NCBI GenBank assembly: GCA_016195725.1
Contig: JACPZB010000006.1
Span: 1 to 38,220 of the forward strand
DNA from: Deltaproteobacteria bacterium
GTDB taxonomy: Bacteria; Desulfobacterota; GWC2-55-46; UBA9637
Direction of reading: 5' to 3'
Length of the DNA stretch: 38,220 nucleotides
Positions within the stretch are counted from its first letter, which is position 1. Every line of letters starts with the position of its first letter. Both the position numbers and the translations under genes were made by a program. A model generated the notes under the pieces. That model searched no databases, had not been told where the DNA came from, and worked only from the letters and a program-made list of their open reading frames with translations. Below are positions 31,223-38,220 of the stretch, in pieces.

Positions 31223-32233
31223 ATGCATAAAACATTCCCTGTCGGCAAATTGCCCTTGCATATCTTAAAAAGATTTCTAAAAAAATACACTGTGTTTGAT
31301 AAAAGCGTTATCATCGGCCCTGATATCGGGCTTGATGCCGCTGTCATAGAGTTTGGCAATAGATATCTTCTTGCAAAAACAGACCCCATCACCTTTGTTT
31401 CAGAAGACATCGGTCTATACACTATCAATATCAATGCAAATGATATTGCTGTAATGGGCGGTTTGCCAAAGTGGTTTCTCGCAACAATACTTCTGCCTGT
31501 CGGCAAGGCAGATGCAAAAATGACAGAGACAATATTTTCTCAACTTTCCAATGCCTGCAAAAAACATAACATATCATTTTGCGGGGGGCATACTGAGATT
31601 ACAGCCGGCATTAACAGACCTATTGTAATTGGCCAGATGCTTGGAGAAGTGAAAAAGGATAAACTTGTAACAGCAAAGGGAGCTAAAGTTGGTGATGTAA
31701 TAATACTTACCAAGGGTATTGCTATTGAGGCAACATCTATTATAGCAAGAGAGAAAGAGAAGGAACTTGCGAAGAAATTTGGAATGGCCTTTGTCAACCG
31801 CTGTAAAAACTTTATCAGGTATCCTGGTATAGGCATTTTAAAAGATAGCCAGATTGCGGCAAAATTTGGCAGAATCCATGCCATGCACGACCCAACAGAG
31901 GGCGGTATTTCAACAGGTTTGCATGAGCTTGCAATTGCATCAAAGGCTGGTATTATAGTGGAGAAAGATAAGATACCTGTATTTTCAGAGTGCCAGAAAT
32001 TATGCAATTATTTTGGCATAAATCCCCTTGGCGCAATCGCATCAGGTGCGCTGTTGATTACGGTTGCAGAAAAACGTTCAAAAAGGGTTGTATCAGGGCT
32101 TCAGAAAAATAATATAGAGGCTTCCATTATCGGAAAGATTGTTGAGAAGAAAAAAGGTGTAAAGATTAGAGAAAATGGCAGGTTAAAAAGTCTAAAACTT
32201 TTTGAGAGGGATGAGATAACGAAGATTTTTTAG
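31223..32233 (+). CDS. AIR synthase-like protein (HypE-related)
   Basis: 336 residues of the PurM/HypE/SelD/ThiL ATP-binding superfamily. KTDPITF, NANDIAVMGGLPKWFLATILLP (split: NANDIAVMGG, then WFLATILLP), CGGHTEIT and HDPTEGG are the hallmarks. It lacks the PRIC-like Cys tail of true HypE, so it cannot do the carbamoyl/cyano chemistry by that route. Members of this group are common in anaerobes and their reaction is unknown; ATP-dependent phosphorylation or dehydration of an amide or acyl group is the superfamily theme. ATG 31223 is chosen over GTG 31220. No clear ribosome site. Confidence 0.88.
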   Translation: MHKTFPVGKLPLHILKRFLKKYTVFDKSVIIGPDIGLDAAVIEFGNRYLLAKTDPITFVSEDIGLYTININANDIAVMGGLPKWFLATILLPVGKADAKMTETIFSQLSNACKKHNISFCGGHTEITAGINRPIVIGQMLGEVKKDKLVTAKGAKVGDVIILTKGIAIEATSIIAREKEKELAKKFGMAFVNRCKNFIRYPGIGILKDSQIAAKFGRIHAMHDPTEGGISTGLHELAIASKAGIIVEKDKIPVFSECQKLCNYFGINPLGAIASGALLITVAEKRSKRVVSGLQKNNIEASIIGKIVEKKKGVKIRENGRLKSLKLFERDEITKIF

Positions 32234-32362
32234 TGAAGATAAATTGTAGCTGCCCAATCCTGAATTAAAACTTTTCAGGACAGGTTTATTGGGCGTCCGC
32301 CTGAGGCGGATTAAAAACGCCGACAAATTGGCAGACTACAAAACTTTATTTAGGGGAATAAA

Positions 32363-32905
32363 ATGAAGTTTTATGCAAGCCTAATTGTATTGGCATTATT
32401 GGCTGTGGTTTTTTCATCAAATATTAGTATTGCAAAGGAGGAAACTGCTATGCAACTTAAAAGCACGGTTTTTGAAGATAATGGTTTGATACCAAAGAAA
32501 TACACCTGCGACGGTTCTGATGTTTCACCGCCATTAACATGGTCAAAACCTCCGGTTGGCACAAAAAGTATTGTCTTAATCTGCGACGATCCTGATGCGC
32601 CAATGGGCACATGGGTTCACTGGACTCTTTATGGATTATCTCCAGAAACCACATCTCTGCCTGAAAATGTGCCCAAACAAAAAGAAGTTTTGGGCGGCGC
32701 AAGGCAGGGAATAACCGATTTCAGAAAAATCGGCTACGGTGGTCCATGCCAGCCAAAGGGTCCTGCCCATAGATATTTTTTCAAAATCTATGCCCTTGAT
32801 ATTGAATTAAACTTACCTGCTGGCGCAACAAAGCAGGATATGGAAAAAGCGATGAAGGGGCATATACTGGCTGAGGGACAGTTGGTGGGGAAGTACGGGA
32901 GGTAG
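32363..32905 (+). CDS. PEBP/YbhB family protein with signal peptide
   Basis: 180 residues. A 24-residue Sec signal (KFYASLIVLALLAVVFSS, then SIAK) precedes a PEBP domain with the ligand-site motifs DPDAPMGTWVHW and GPCQPKGPAHRYFFKIYALD. Bacterial YbhB/YbcL proteins are small periplasmic or cytoplasmic phosphatidylethanolamine-binding-protein relatives of unclear task. AGGGG lies upstream of the ATG. The 130-bp gap before it holds a small GTCCGCCTGAGGCGGAT hairpin (32293-32309). Confidence 0.94.
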   Translation: MKFYASLIVLALLAVVFSSNISIAKEETAMQLKSTVFEDNGLIPKKYTCDGSDVSPPLTWSKPPVGTKSIVLICDDPDAPMGTWVHWTLYGLSPETTSLPENVPKQKEVLGGARQGITDFRKIGYGGPCQPKGPAHRYFFKIYALDIELNLPAGATKQDMEKAMKGHILAEGQLVGKYGR

Positions 32906-32952
32906 CTGCATATCGTGGAATATATAAGCTGACTTCAGAATCAGAGAAAACT

Positions 32953-33978
32953 ATGGGTATATCTAAGGAACTGCGTGAGCAGGCAATGAATCAGATGCAA
33001 GGGGCGATGGCACTCAATATAGCATTTATTGGTATATATAATGCTCTGTTTGCCACATTATCTGGGATGAGGAAGGCTACGCCAGATGAGCTGGCTACAA
33101 AGACCGGGCTGGACAAAGGCTATGTAGAGAGATGGTGCGATGCTGCATTTTGCTTTGGCTTTCTGGACGAAGTTGATGAGAAACTAACATTGACAGACCT
33201 TGGTCGTGCATTCATTCCTGATATCCCCGGTACGGCAATGCCTTTTGCAGTGCAGTCAGTGCTTTCAGGGCATATGGCAGAGCGGGCTGCGGTTTTTATG
33301 AGAAGCGGAGAACAGCCCGGAGAAGAGGTGCTTGCAGAGCGCAAAAGCATCCTTGCCCTGTTCGGACCCATGCTTGAGGCAATGTTCAGCGGTCTCTTTG
33401 AGGAGCAGATACTCAAAAATGTGCCAGTCTTTAGAGAGGCAGATAAAAAGGACAGTTTGGTTTTAGACCTTGGCTGTGGCAATGGCTGGTATTTGCGCAA
33501 ATTAGCCATGCATTTCCCATGCCTGCACGGTATCGGCATAGATGACTTTCAGAAAAATATTAACCATGCAATGAAGCTAACACAGAAAGAAGGTTTGGAC
33601 AGCCGGCTTACTTTTGTTAAAGGGGATATCTATGGATTTCCCCTGAGTAAACCTGTTGATTTGATTGCAATGAACCGGGCGCTGCATCATGTATGGTCAG
33701 ATAGGCAGACTATTTTTCAGATCTTCAAGAAGCATCTGAAAAACGGCGGTTCAGCCATTATCTGGGAGCCAAACTGGCCCAAAAGCCGCTCAGACTTGCG
33801 CGATCCGGCAAAGCGGGGGATGGCCTTTCAAAACCTTGCAGAGCATATTATGGGAAATCATTTCCTTCGTCCGGAAGAGATAGAGGCTGAGTTTCACCGC
33901 GTGGATATGGAGACCGCCACTTATCTGTTTGCCAATGGAAACGAAGCGATTGTTGTCGGTACAAAGAAATTACGCTAA
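32953..33978 (+). CDS. SAM-dependent methyltransferase with winged-helix N-terminus
   Basis: 341 residues. Residues about 25-90 form a winged-helix dimerisation domain of the kind found in O-methyltransferases (ATPDELATKTGLDKGYVERW). SAM motif I is LDLGCGNGWY (171-180), followed by acidic GIDDF and the NRALHHV motif. The closest type is a class I small-molecule methyltransferase, such as those for O-methylation of aromatic or polyketide compounds. The substrate is not inferable. No biosynthetic cluster surrounds it. Confidence 0.9.
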   Translation: MGISKELREQAMNQMQGAMALNIAFIGIYNALFATLSGMRKATPDELATKTGLDKGYVERWCDAAFCFGFLDEVDEKLTLTDLGRAFIPDIPGTAMPFAVQSVLSGHMAERAAVFMRSGEQPGEEVLAERKSILALFGPMLEAMFSGLFEEQILKNVPVFREADKKDSLVLDLGCGNGWYLRKLAMHFPCLHGIGIDDFQKNINHAMKLTQKEGLDSRLTFVKGDIYGFPLSKPVDLIAMNRALHHVWSDRQTIFQIFKKHLKNGGSAIIWEPNWPKSRSDLRDPAKRGMAFQNLAEHIMGNHFLRPEEIEAEFHRVDMETATYLFANGNEAIVVGTKKLR

Positions 33979-34096
33979 TATTCTGCTTTTGTAACATGCG
34001 TCAATATTTTCTTCCCTGTCTTTTTCTCATATCTTGAGTTTTCGTACGAGATACATTAGAGTAATAGATATGCCGATAAGCTGAAAGGGGGTTTTT

Positions 34097-34658
<562 letters not shown>

Positions 34659-34664
34659 GTAAAA

Positions 34665-35027
34665 ATGCAATTCAAGATAGATGAAAATATGCCGATTGAG
34701 ATTGCAGAAATGCTTACGAATGCGGGGCATGACGCAAAAACAGTGAATGAACAGCAGTTGCAGGGCGTAAAAGATACGGTTCTCATTAATGTATGCAAAA
34801 ATGAAAATCGCGCGCTGGTTACTTTAGATATGGATTTTTCCGATATTAGGGCATATCCTCCTCAAGAATATTCAGGGATTATTGTTTTAAGGCTTGGCAG
34901 TCAGGCTAGACAGCATGTTATGGAAGTTTTTCGGCGGATAATACCTCTTATAGGTGTTGAATCTCTTTTTCAACATCTGTGGGTTGTGGAGGAAACGGCA
35001 ATCCGAATTCGCGGCGAGGATGACTGA
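34665..35027 (+). CDS. DUF5615 PIN-like protein, likely toxin
   Basis: 120 residues. FKIDENMPIEIAEMLTNAGHDA and TLDMDFSDIRAYPP carry the Asp residues that mark PIN-like nucleases (Asp6, Asp45-type acids, and the DMDF motif). It would act as an RNase toxin held by the DUF433 partner just upstream. The C-terminus, with RIRGED, is complete. The pair is a presumed toxin-antitoxin module, possibly mobile. Confidence 0.88.
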   Translation: MQFKIDENMPIEIAEMLTNAGHDAKTVNEQQLQGVKDTVLINVCKNENRALVTLDMDFSDIRAYPPQEYSGIIVLRLGSQARQHVMEVFRRIIPLIGVESLFQHLWVVEETAIRIRGEDD

Positions 35028-35085
35028 TTCGCAAAGCTGTTTGCTTATCTCTGAAATACAAATCAAAACACAAGGAGGCAACCGT

Positions 35086-35589
35086 ATGAAAGCTAAAAGT
35101 TCTTCGCAAAAGGTGGCAAAGAAGGGGATTGACACGTATAAGGATCCGTATCTCCCAAAGCAGGGTCCGCATGACATGGCTGTTTGCAAAAGGTGCTGTG
35201 CCATATACCACAATAAACGATGGTCAATAAATGAGGCGCTTTACCAAAAGAGAAAAGAAAACAAAAAGACCCTGCTTATTCTCTGTCCTGCGTGTCAGAA
35301 AATAAGAGATAGATATGCAGAAGGCTTTGTTATATTAAAAGGCGATTATTTAAAGGAGCATAAAAAGGACATATTGAATCTCATAAAAAATGAAGAAGAG
35401 AGGGCAATGGGATATAACCCCCTTGAAAGAATCATTGAGATAAAAGATAAGGGTAGCATTGTTGACATAACCACAACCCATGAAAAGCTTGCCCAGCGTA
35501 TCGGTAAAAAGATGCACAAGGCATGTCAGGGTGACCTGGAAATTAAGATGACGCAGGATAGGGTGACGAGGGTGGTGTGGGAGAGATAG
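35086..35589 (+). CDS. BCAM0308 family zinc-ribbon protein
   Basis: 167 residues from the ATG at 35086 with AAGGAGG; the open frame before it is rejected. VCKRCCAIYHNKRW (33-46, Cys34 and Cys37) and LCPACQKIRDRY (66-77, Cys67 and Cys70) form a zinc ribbon, followed by RNEExRA-like NEEERA, PLERI and LAQRIGKKMHKA. It resembles the NMD3-like and BCAM0308 families, whose role may be RNA or ribosome related; the bacterial function is unknown. A heptamer array separates it from amrS. Confidence 0.9.
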   Translation: MKAKSSSQKVAKKGIDTYKDPYLPKQGPHDMAVCKRCCAIYHNKRWSINEALYQKRKENKKTLLILCPACQKIRDRYAEGFVILKGDYLKEHKKDILNLIKNEEERAMGYNPLERIIEIKDKGSIVDITTTHEKLAQRIGKKMHKACQGDLEIKMTQDRVTRVVWER

Positions 35590-35599
35590 GAGGTAGTGG

Positions 35600-35669
35600 A
35601 TTTTTAATTTTCGGATGTCGATTTTCGAATTTAAAAATCGTAAATCGCAAATCGTAAATCGCAAATCGA
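35600..35669. repeat. Heptanucleotide array just before amrS
   Basis: Ten in-phase units. The left half has ATTTTTA, ATTTTCG, GATGTCG, ATTTTCG; the right half AAATCGT, AAATCGC, AAATCGT, AAATCGC, AAATCGA, the opposite-strand type. It ends 3 bp before the amrS ATG, so amrS has no Shine-Dalgarno. The right half is the complement of the GATTTAC units at 14770. Confidence 0.9.
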
Positions 35670-35672
35670 AAA

Positions 35673-36680
35673 ATGGAAGCCCGTCTCTATAATAAATCTG
35701 AAAAAAACTATGTTAACTGCTTTCTCTGCGCCCATCACTGCAAGATTGCTGACGGCAAAAGGGGTATTTGCGGTGTCAGGGAGAACAAAGGCGGCACGCT
35801 CTATACCCTTGTCTATGGCAAGGTAATTGCCCAGCATATAGACCCCATAGAAAAAAAACCATTCTTTCAATTCCAGTCCGGAAGCCGTTCCTACTCTATT
35901 GCAACCGTGGGGTGCAATTTCCGATGTCTCCATTGCCAGAATTTTGAGATATCCCAGATGCCAAAAGACCAGAAGAAAATCCTCGGCGAAGATGTAACTC
36001 CTGAGGAGATTATCCACGAGGCATTGGAGACAGGCTGCCAGAGCATATCCTACACCTATACAGAGCCAACCATATTTTTTGAATTTGCATACGACTGCAT
36101 GAAGCTTGCAAAGGAAAAGGGCTTAAAAAATAATTTTGTGACAAACGGCTTTATGACAAAGGAATGTCTTGATGAGATGAAGGGACTTTTAGACGCTGCG
36201 AATGTGGATGTAAAGGCATTTACCGAAGAGTTTTACAAAAGGGTGTGCGGTGCGCGGCTTGCCCCTGTACTGGAATCCATTGAACATATGCGTAAGCTCG
36301 GAATATGGGTTGAGATAACAACCCTCATTATTCCAACCCAGAATGATTCAGAGGATGAGTTGCGGCAGATTGCAAAATGGATTTACAAGACAGACAAGAC
36401 CATGCCGTGGCACTTGAGCGCATTTTACCCCACCTACAAATTAAACAACCTGCCGCGAACCCCTGTCTATATCATTGACCGGGCAAGGGAAATCGGTTTT
36501 GAAGAAGGGCTTCTCTATGTCTATACCGGAAATGTGCCGGGCGATATTGGTGAATCCACATACTGTTACAACTGCAAGGAAAAGATTATTGAAAGATTCG
36601 GCTTTTATGTGAAGAGAAATTTGGTAAAGGACTCAAAATGTCCTTACTGTGAAGTTAAGATTGACGGGGTGGGGTTGTAA
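35673..36680 (+). CDS. amrS: AmmeMemoRadiSam system radical SAM enzyme
   Basis: 335 residues. The radical-SAM cluster motif is CNFRCLHC (81-88, Cys81, Cys85, Cys88). Four N-terminal Cys (16, 19, 23, 33) and a C-terminal CYNC..CPYC pair are normal for AmrS and may bind metal. The usual partners, an AMMECR1-domain and a MEMO-domain protein, are absent from the window. The reaction of the system is not known; it was once annotated as pyruvate formate-lyase activase. No ribosome site is visible because an array abuts the ATG. Confidence 0.95.
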   Translation: MEARLYNKSEKNYVNCFLCAHHCKIADGKRGICGVRENKGGTLYTLVYGKVIAQHIDPIEKKPFFQFQSGSRSYSIATVGCNFRCLHCQNFEISQMPKDQKKILGEDVTPEEIIHEALETGCQSISYTYTEPTIFFEFAYDCMKLAKEKGLKNNFVTNGFMTKECLDEMKGLLDAANVDVKAFTEEFYKRVCGARLAPVLESIEHMRKLGIWVEITTLIIPTQNDSEDELRQIAKWIYKTDKTMPWHLSAFYPTYKLNNLPRTPVYIIDRAREIGFEEGLLYVYTGNVPGDIGESTYCYNCKEKIIERFGFYVKRNLVKDSKCPYCEVKIDGVGL

Positions 36681-36718
36681 GGTTGAGGCAAAGAGTCAGA
36701 GTGCCAAAGAGTCGGCCT

Positions 36719-36784
36719 TGTAGGGTGGGCTGCGCCCACCATTTTAGCTACAAGCATTTTTTGGTGGGCGCAGCCCACCCTACA
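36719..36784. repeat. Perfect 22-bp inverted repeat
   Basis: TGTAGGGTGGGC TGCGCCCACC (36719-36740) and its exact complement (36763-36784) flank a 22-base loop. It would form a very stable hairpin between amrS and the next plus-strand gene. No T-run follows, so a terminator role is uncertain. The gap 36681-36848 holds no gene. Confidence 0.9.
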
Positions 36785-36848
36785 GGAGACTGCGTTGGAA
36801 TGCGCTATTTCAATTGCTATCGGATCTTGGTTGTGATAATTTTAAGTC

Positions 36849-37070
36849 ATGGTTAAGAATCCTGCTATCTTAAAAAAGTTTGAAGACGAATTCCTCAAAT
36901 CGGAAGCAAGGCTCTCTTTTGAACAATCTCTGAACATTTTCACCTCTCTGTGGAATGAGGCGGCAATGCTCGGCGTGATGCCTCCGAAAGATCCTTTAGA
37001 CCAGATTGAAGTTGATGTAAAAATAGCGAGGGCGCTCAACACATGTTCCAGAAACTCCTTGCACGGATAG
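36849..37070 (+). CDS. Small partner protein of the nucleotidyltransferase
   Basis: 73 residues: FEDEFLKSEARLSFEQSLNIF is helical, followed by LWNEAAMLGVMPPKDPLD and a basic end. I recognise no domain. Small proteins of this style (with a KDPLD motif) often precede AbiEii-like nucleotidyltransferases. It overlaps the following start by 28 bp, so the two are translated together and may form a toxin-antitoxin pair. Function inferred from neighbourhood only. Confidence 0.7.
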   Translation: MVKNPAILKKFEDEFLKSEARLSFEQSLNIFTSLWNEAAMLGVMPPKDPLDQIEVDVKIARALNTCSRNSLHG

Positions 37071-37591
37071 GAGAAACCTTCGGCAGACGCGGCCTTCCTT
37101 ACATGGTCATAGGCGGACAGGCCGTGCTGCTTTACGGCGAACCCAGACTTACCAGAGACATTGACATTACCCTCGGACTCGGCGCTGATAGAATTGACGA
37201 GATACTTTACATAGCGGAAGAACTCTCCTTAAGACCCATCCCAAAAGATATCAAAGACTTTGTGCGGCAGACCATGGTGCTGCCATCCATTGATGATGTT
37301 ACCGGAATAAGAGTTGATTTCGTCTTCTCCTTCACGCCGTATGAAATGGAAGCCATCGGCAGGGCAAGAAAGATTGTAATTAACGGTCAGGGGGTCAGGT
37401 TCGCCTCTCCCGAAGATCTCATAATCCATAAAATATTCGCCGGAAGACTAAGGGACATAGAAGATGTAAGAACTGTTCTTCTCAAAAATAGCGGCATAGA
37501 CATCCCTTACATAAAGAATTGGTTGAAAGAGTTCGACTCGGCCTCGGATGAAAAAAATTTTCTCAAGACCTTTGAAGGCATCCTTGGATAG
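37043..37591 (+). CDS. AbiEii-like nucleotidyltransferase
   Basis: 182 residues. The nucleotidyltransferase core is visible: GGQAVLLYG (24-32), RLTRDIDI (35-42) with the two metal Asp residues, and later VDFVF with a third acid. ASPEDLIIHKIFAGRLRDIEDV is the typical C-terminal half. Members include the AbiEii toxin, which transfers nucleotides to tRNA or proteins, and DUF6036-type proteins. It is coupled to the small gene in front. A defence or toxin-antitoxin role is likely but unproven. Confidence 0.88.
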   Translation: MFQKLLARIGETFGRRGLPYMVIGGQAVLLYGEPRLTRDIDITLGLGADRIDEILYIAEELSLRPIPKDIKDFVRQTMVLPSIDDVTGIRVDFVFSFTPYEMEAIGRARKIVINGQGVRFASPEDLIIHKIFAGRLRDIEDVRTVLLKNSGIDIPYIKNWLKEFDSASDEKNFLKTFEGILG

Positions 37592-37638
37592 AATATCTCA
37601 TACAAATAGAAAGAGCCTGCGAGTAGGGGCATATCCGC

Positions 37639-38220
37639 ATGTATGAGTTCATGAAAAAGATAACCTTTTTTGTATTTGGCGTCTTCATCCTCCTCCTCGC
37701 CTCCTGCTCTTATTTTTCTCACAAAAATATTGAGGCCGTTCCCCGCTATCCGAATTACACCATTGCCGTGCTTCCCCTCTATAATGCCGCCAACGACATC
37801 AACGGCCCGATTATGGTCAGGACGATATTTCACGAAAAGATGAAAAAATATTTTTTCACAAAACCCCTTGCCGAGGTTGATGCGATTCTGAAAGACAGGC
37901 TGGGCGTTACACTGGGGGCGCAGCTTGATATGGCCACTGCGCAAGAGATTGGAGAGGCGCTCGGTGTTGATGGCATTGTTTACGGCTATCTGCTCAACTT
38001 TGACGATATAACCTCCGGCGTTTATAATGCCAGAAAGGTGCGGGCCGGGTTCAAGTTGATAGATACAAAGACCGGCCGTATCATCTGGGCGAGAGGCCAG
38101 GGCGTGAAAACCGTGTCCGGCCTTGCGTTGCTGGATAGTGAAGATGCCTTTACCTCTATAAGAGGGCTTGAGCAAATACCCGGCATCAATGACTGGCAGG
38201 TCATGCAGCAAAAGGCACTG
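37639..38220 (+). CDS. DUF799/GNA1162-type lipoprotein, cut by the window edge
   Basis: 194 codons are open to the right edge; the C-terminus is missing. A signal of residues 1-22 ends in lipobox LLASC (Cys23), then NYTIAVLPLYNAANDING and a GVDGIVYGYL segment. These match the GNA1162 (DUF799) family, outer-membrane-associated lipoproteins found in Gram-negative bacteria, which may help assemble secretion or surface structures. ATG 37639 is used; an in-frame ATG at 37651 is possible. AGGGG lies 10 bases upstream. Confidence 0.85.
   Translation, partial: MYEFMKKITFFVFGVFILLLASCSYFSHKNIEAVPRYPNYTIAVLPLYNAANDINGPIMVRTIFHEKMKKYFFTKPLAEVDAILKDRLGVTLGAQLDMATAQEIGEALGVDGIVYGYLLNFDDITSGVYNARKVRAGFKLIDTKTGRIIWARGQGVKTVSGLALLDSEDAFTSIRGLEQIPGINDWQVMQQKAL

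Noticed and set aside
31013-31261. 82-residue minus-strand frame before the AIR-synthase-like gene
   Set aside because: Overlaps the start of a well-supported plus-strand gene and shows no domain.
36719-36784. Rho-independent terminator for amrS
   Set aside because: The hairpin is strong, but no T-run follows either arm on the plus strand, and the 22-base loop is long; kept as a repeat only.
37507-38211. 234-residue minus-strand frame opposite the DUF799 lipoprotein
   Set aside because: It is the mirror of a clear lipoprotein gene with lipobox and family motifs; the minus frame has no family likeness.

Overview
The window looks like a chromosomal segment of an uncultivated Gram-negative bacterium, probably anaerobic or facultative. 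Lipobox and Sec signal sequences, two SurA/PrsA-type foldases, a DUF799 lipoprotein and a DedA protein point to a two-membrane cell. HypE, a class V (archaeal-type) fructose-1,6-bisphosphatase, an AmmeMemoRadiSam radical-SAM enzyme, an AIR-synthase-like HypE relative and a BCAM0308 zinc protein suggest a lineage near Nitrospirota or Desulfobacterota. This placement is inference; there is no rRNA or marker gene to test it.

Layout. 1-0.8 kb: an HTH-DNA methyltransferase, cut by the left edge, diverging from a P-type ATPase with an EIIA-like N-terminus (1-4.4 kb). 4.3-6.6 kb (minus): CorC-like CBS protein, DedA, Mth938-like protein. 6.8-12.0 kb (minus): enolase, an acyl-activating/ACP/acyltransferase multidomain protein, a UMF1-type MFS transporter. 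12.4-13.6 kb (minus): NERD fragment, tadA, tRNA-Arg(ACG). 13.8-16.8 kb (plus): two parvulin foldases and pdxA. 16.8-17.7 kb: decayed DNA with a higA relic. 17.7-20.2 kb: site-2 protease (minus), macrodomain protein, PrpB-like lyase and an acyl-CoA dehydrogenase stub (plus). 20.3-21.5 kb: frameshifted cupin lipoprotein and an IS481-type transposase relic. 21.5-24.1 kb (minus): livF, livG, hypE. 24.3-26.2 kb (plus): TPR protein and MBL hydrolase. 26.2-29.1 kb (plus): a BstYI-like restriction-modification pair followed by an unrecognised single-span membrane protein. 29.3-36.7 kb (plus): Dabb protein, FBPase, AIR-synthase-like protein, PEBP, methyltransferase, cupin, DUF433/DUF5615 pair, BCAM0308 protein and AmrS. 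36.8-38.2 kb (plus): a small protein with an AbiEii-like nucleotidyltransferase, then a DUF799 lipoprotein cut by the right edge.

The most striking signal is repetitive DNA. There are two kinds. (a) Heptanucleotide arrays, degenerate 7-bp units that keep one 7-bp phase for up to 126 bp, often with the second half in the opposite orientation to the first, each locus having its own unit (13411, 13798, 14770, 15739, 21061, 21466, 22983, 35600; short copies inside pdxA and livF). Some are translated: they encode the export signals of both foldases. (b) G/C-rich palindromes of several families, some sitting in frame inside genes: three in the ATPase, one in pdxA. Neither is explained by ordinary gene content, and together they look like a genome-wide process that reshapes gene starts and loops.
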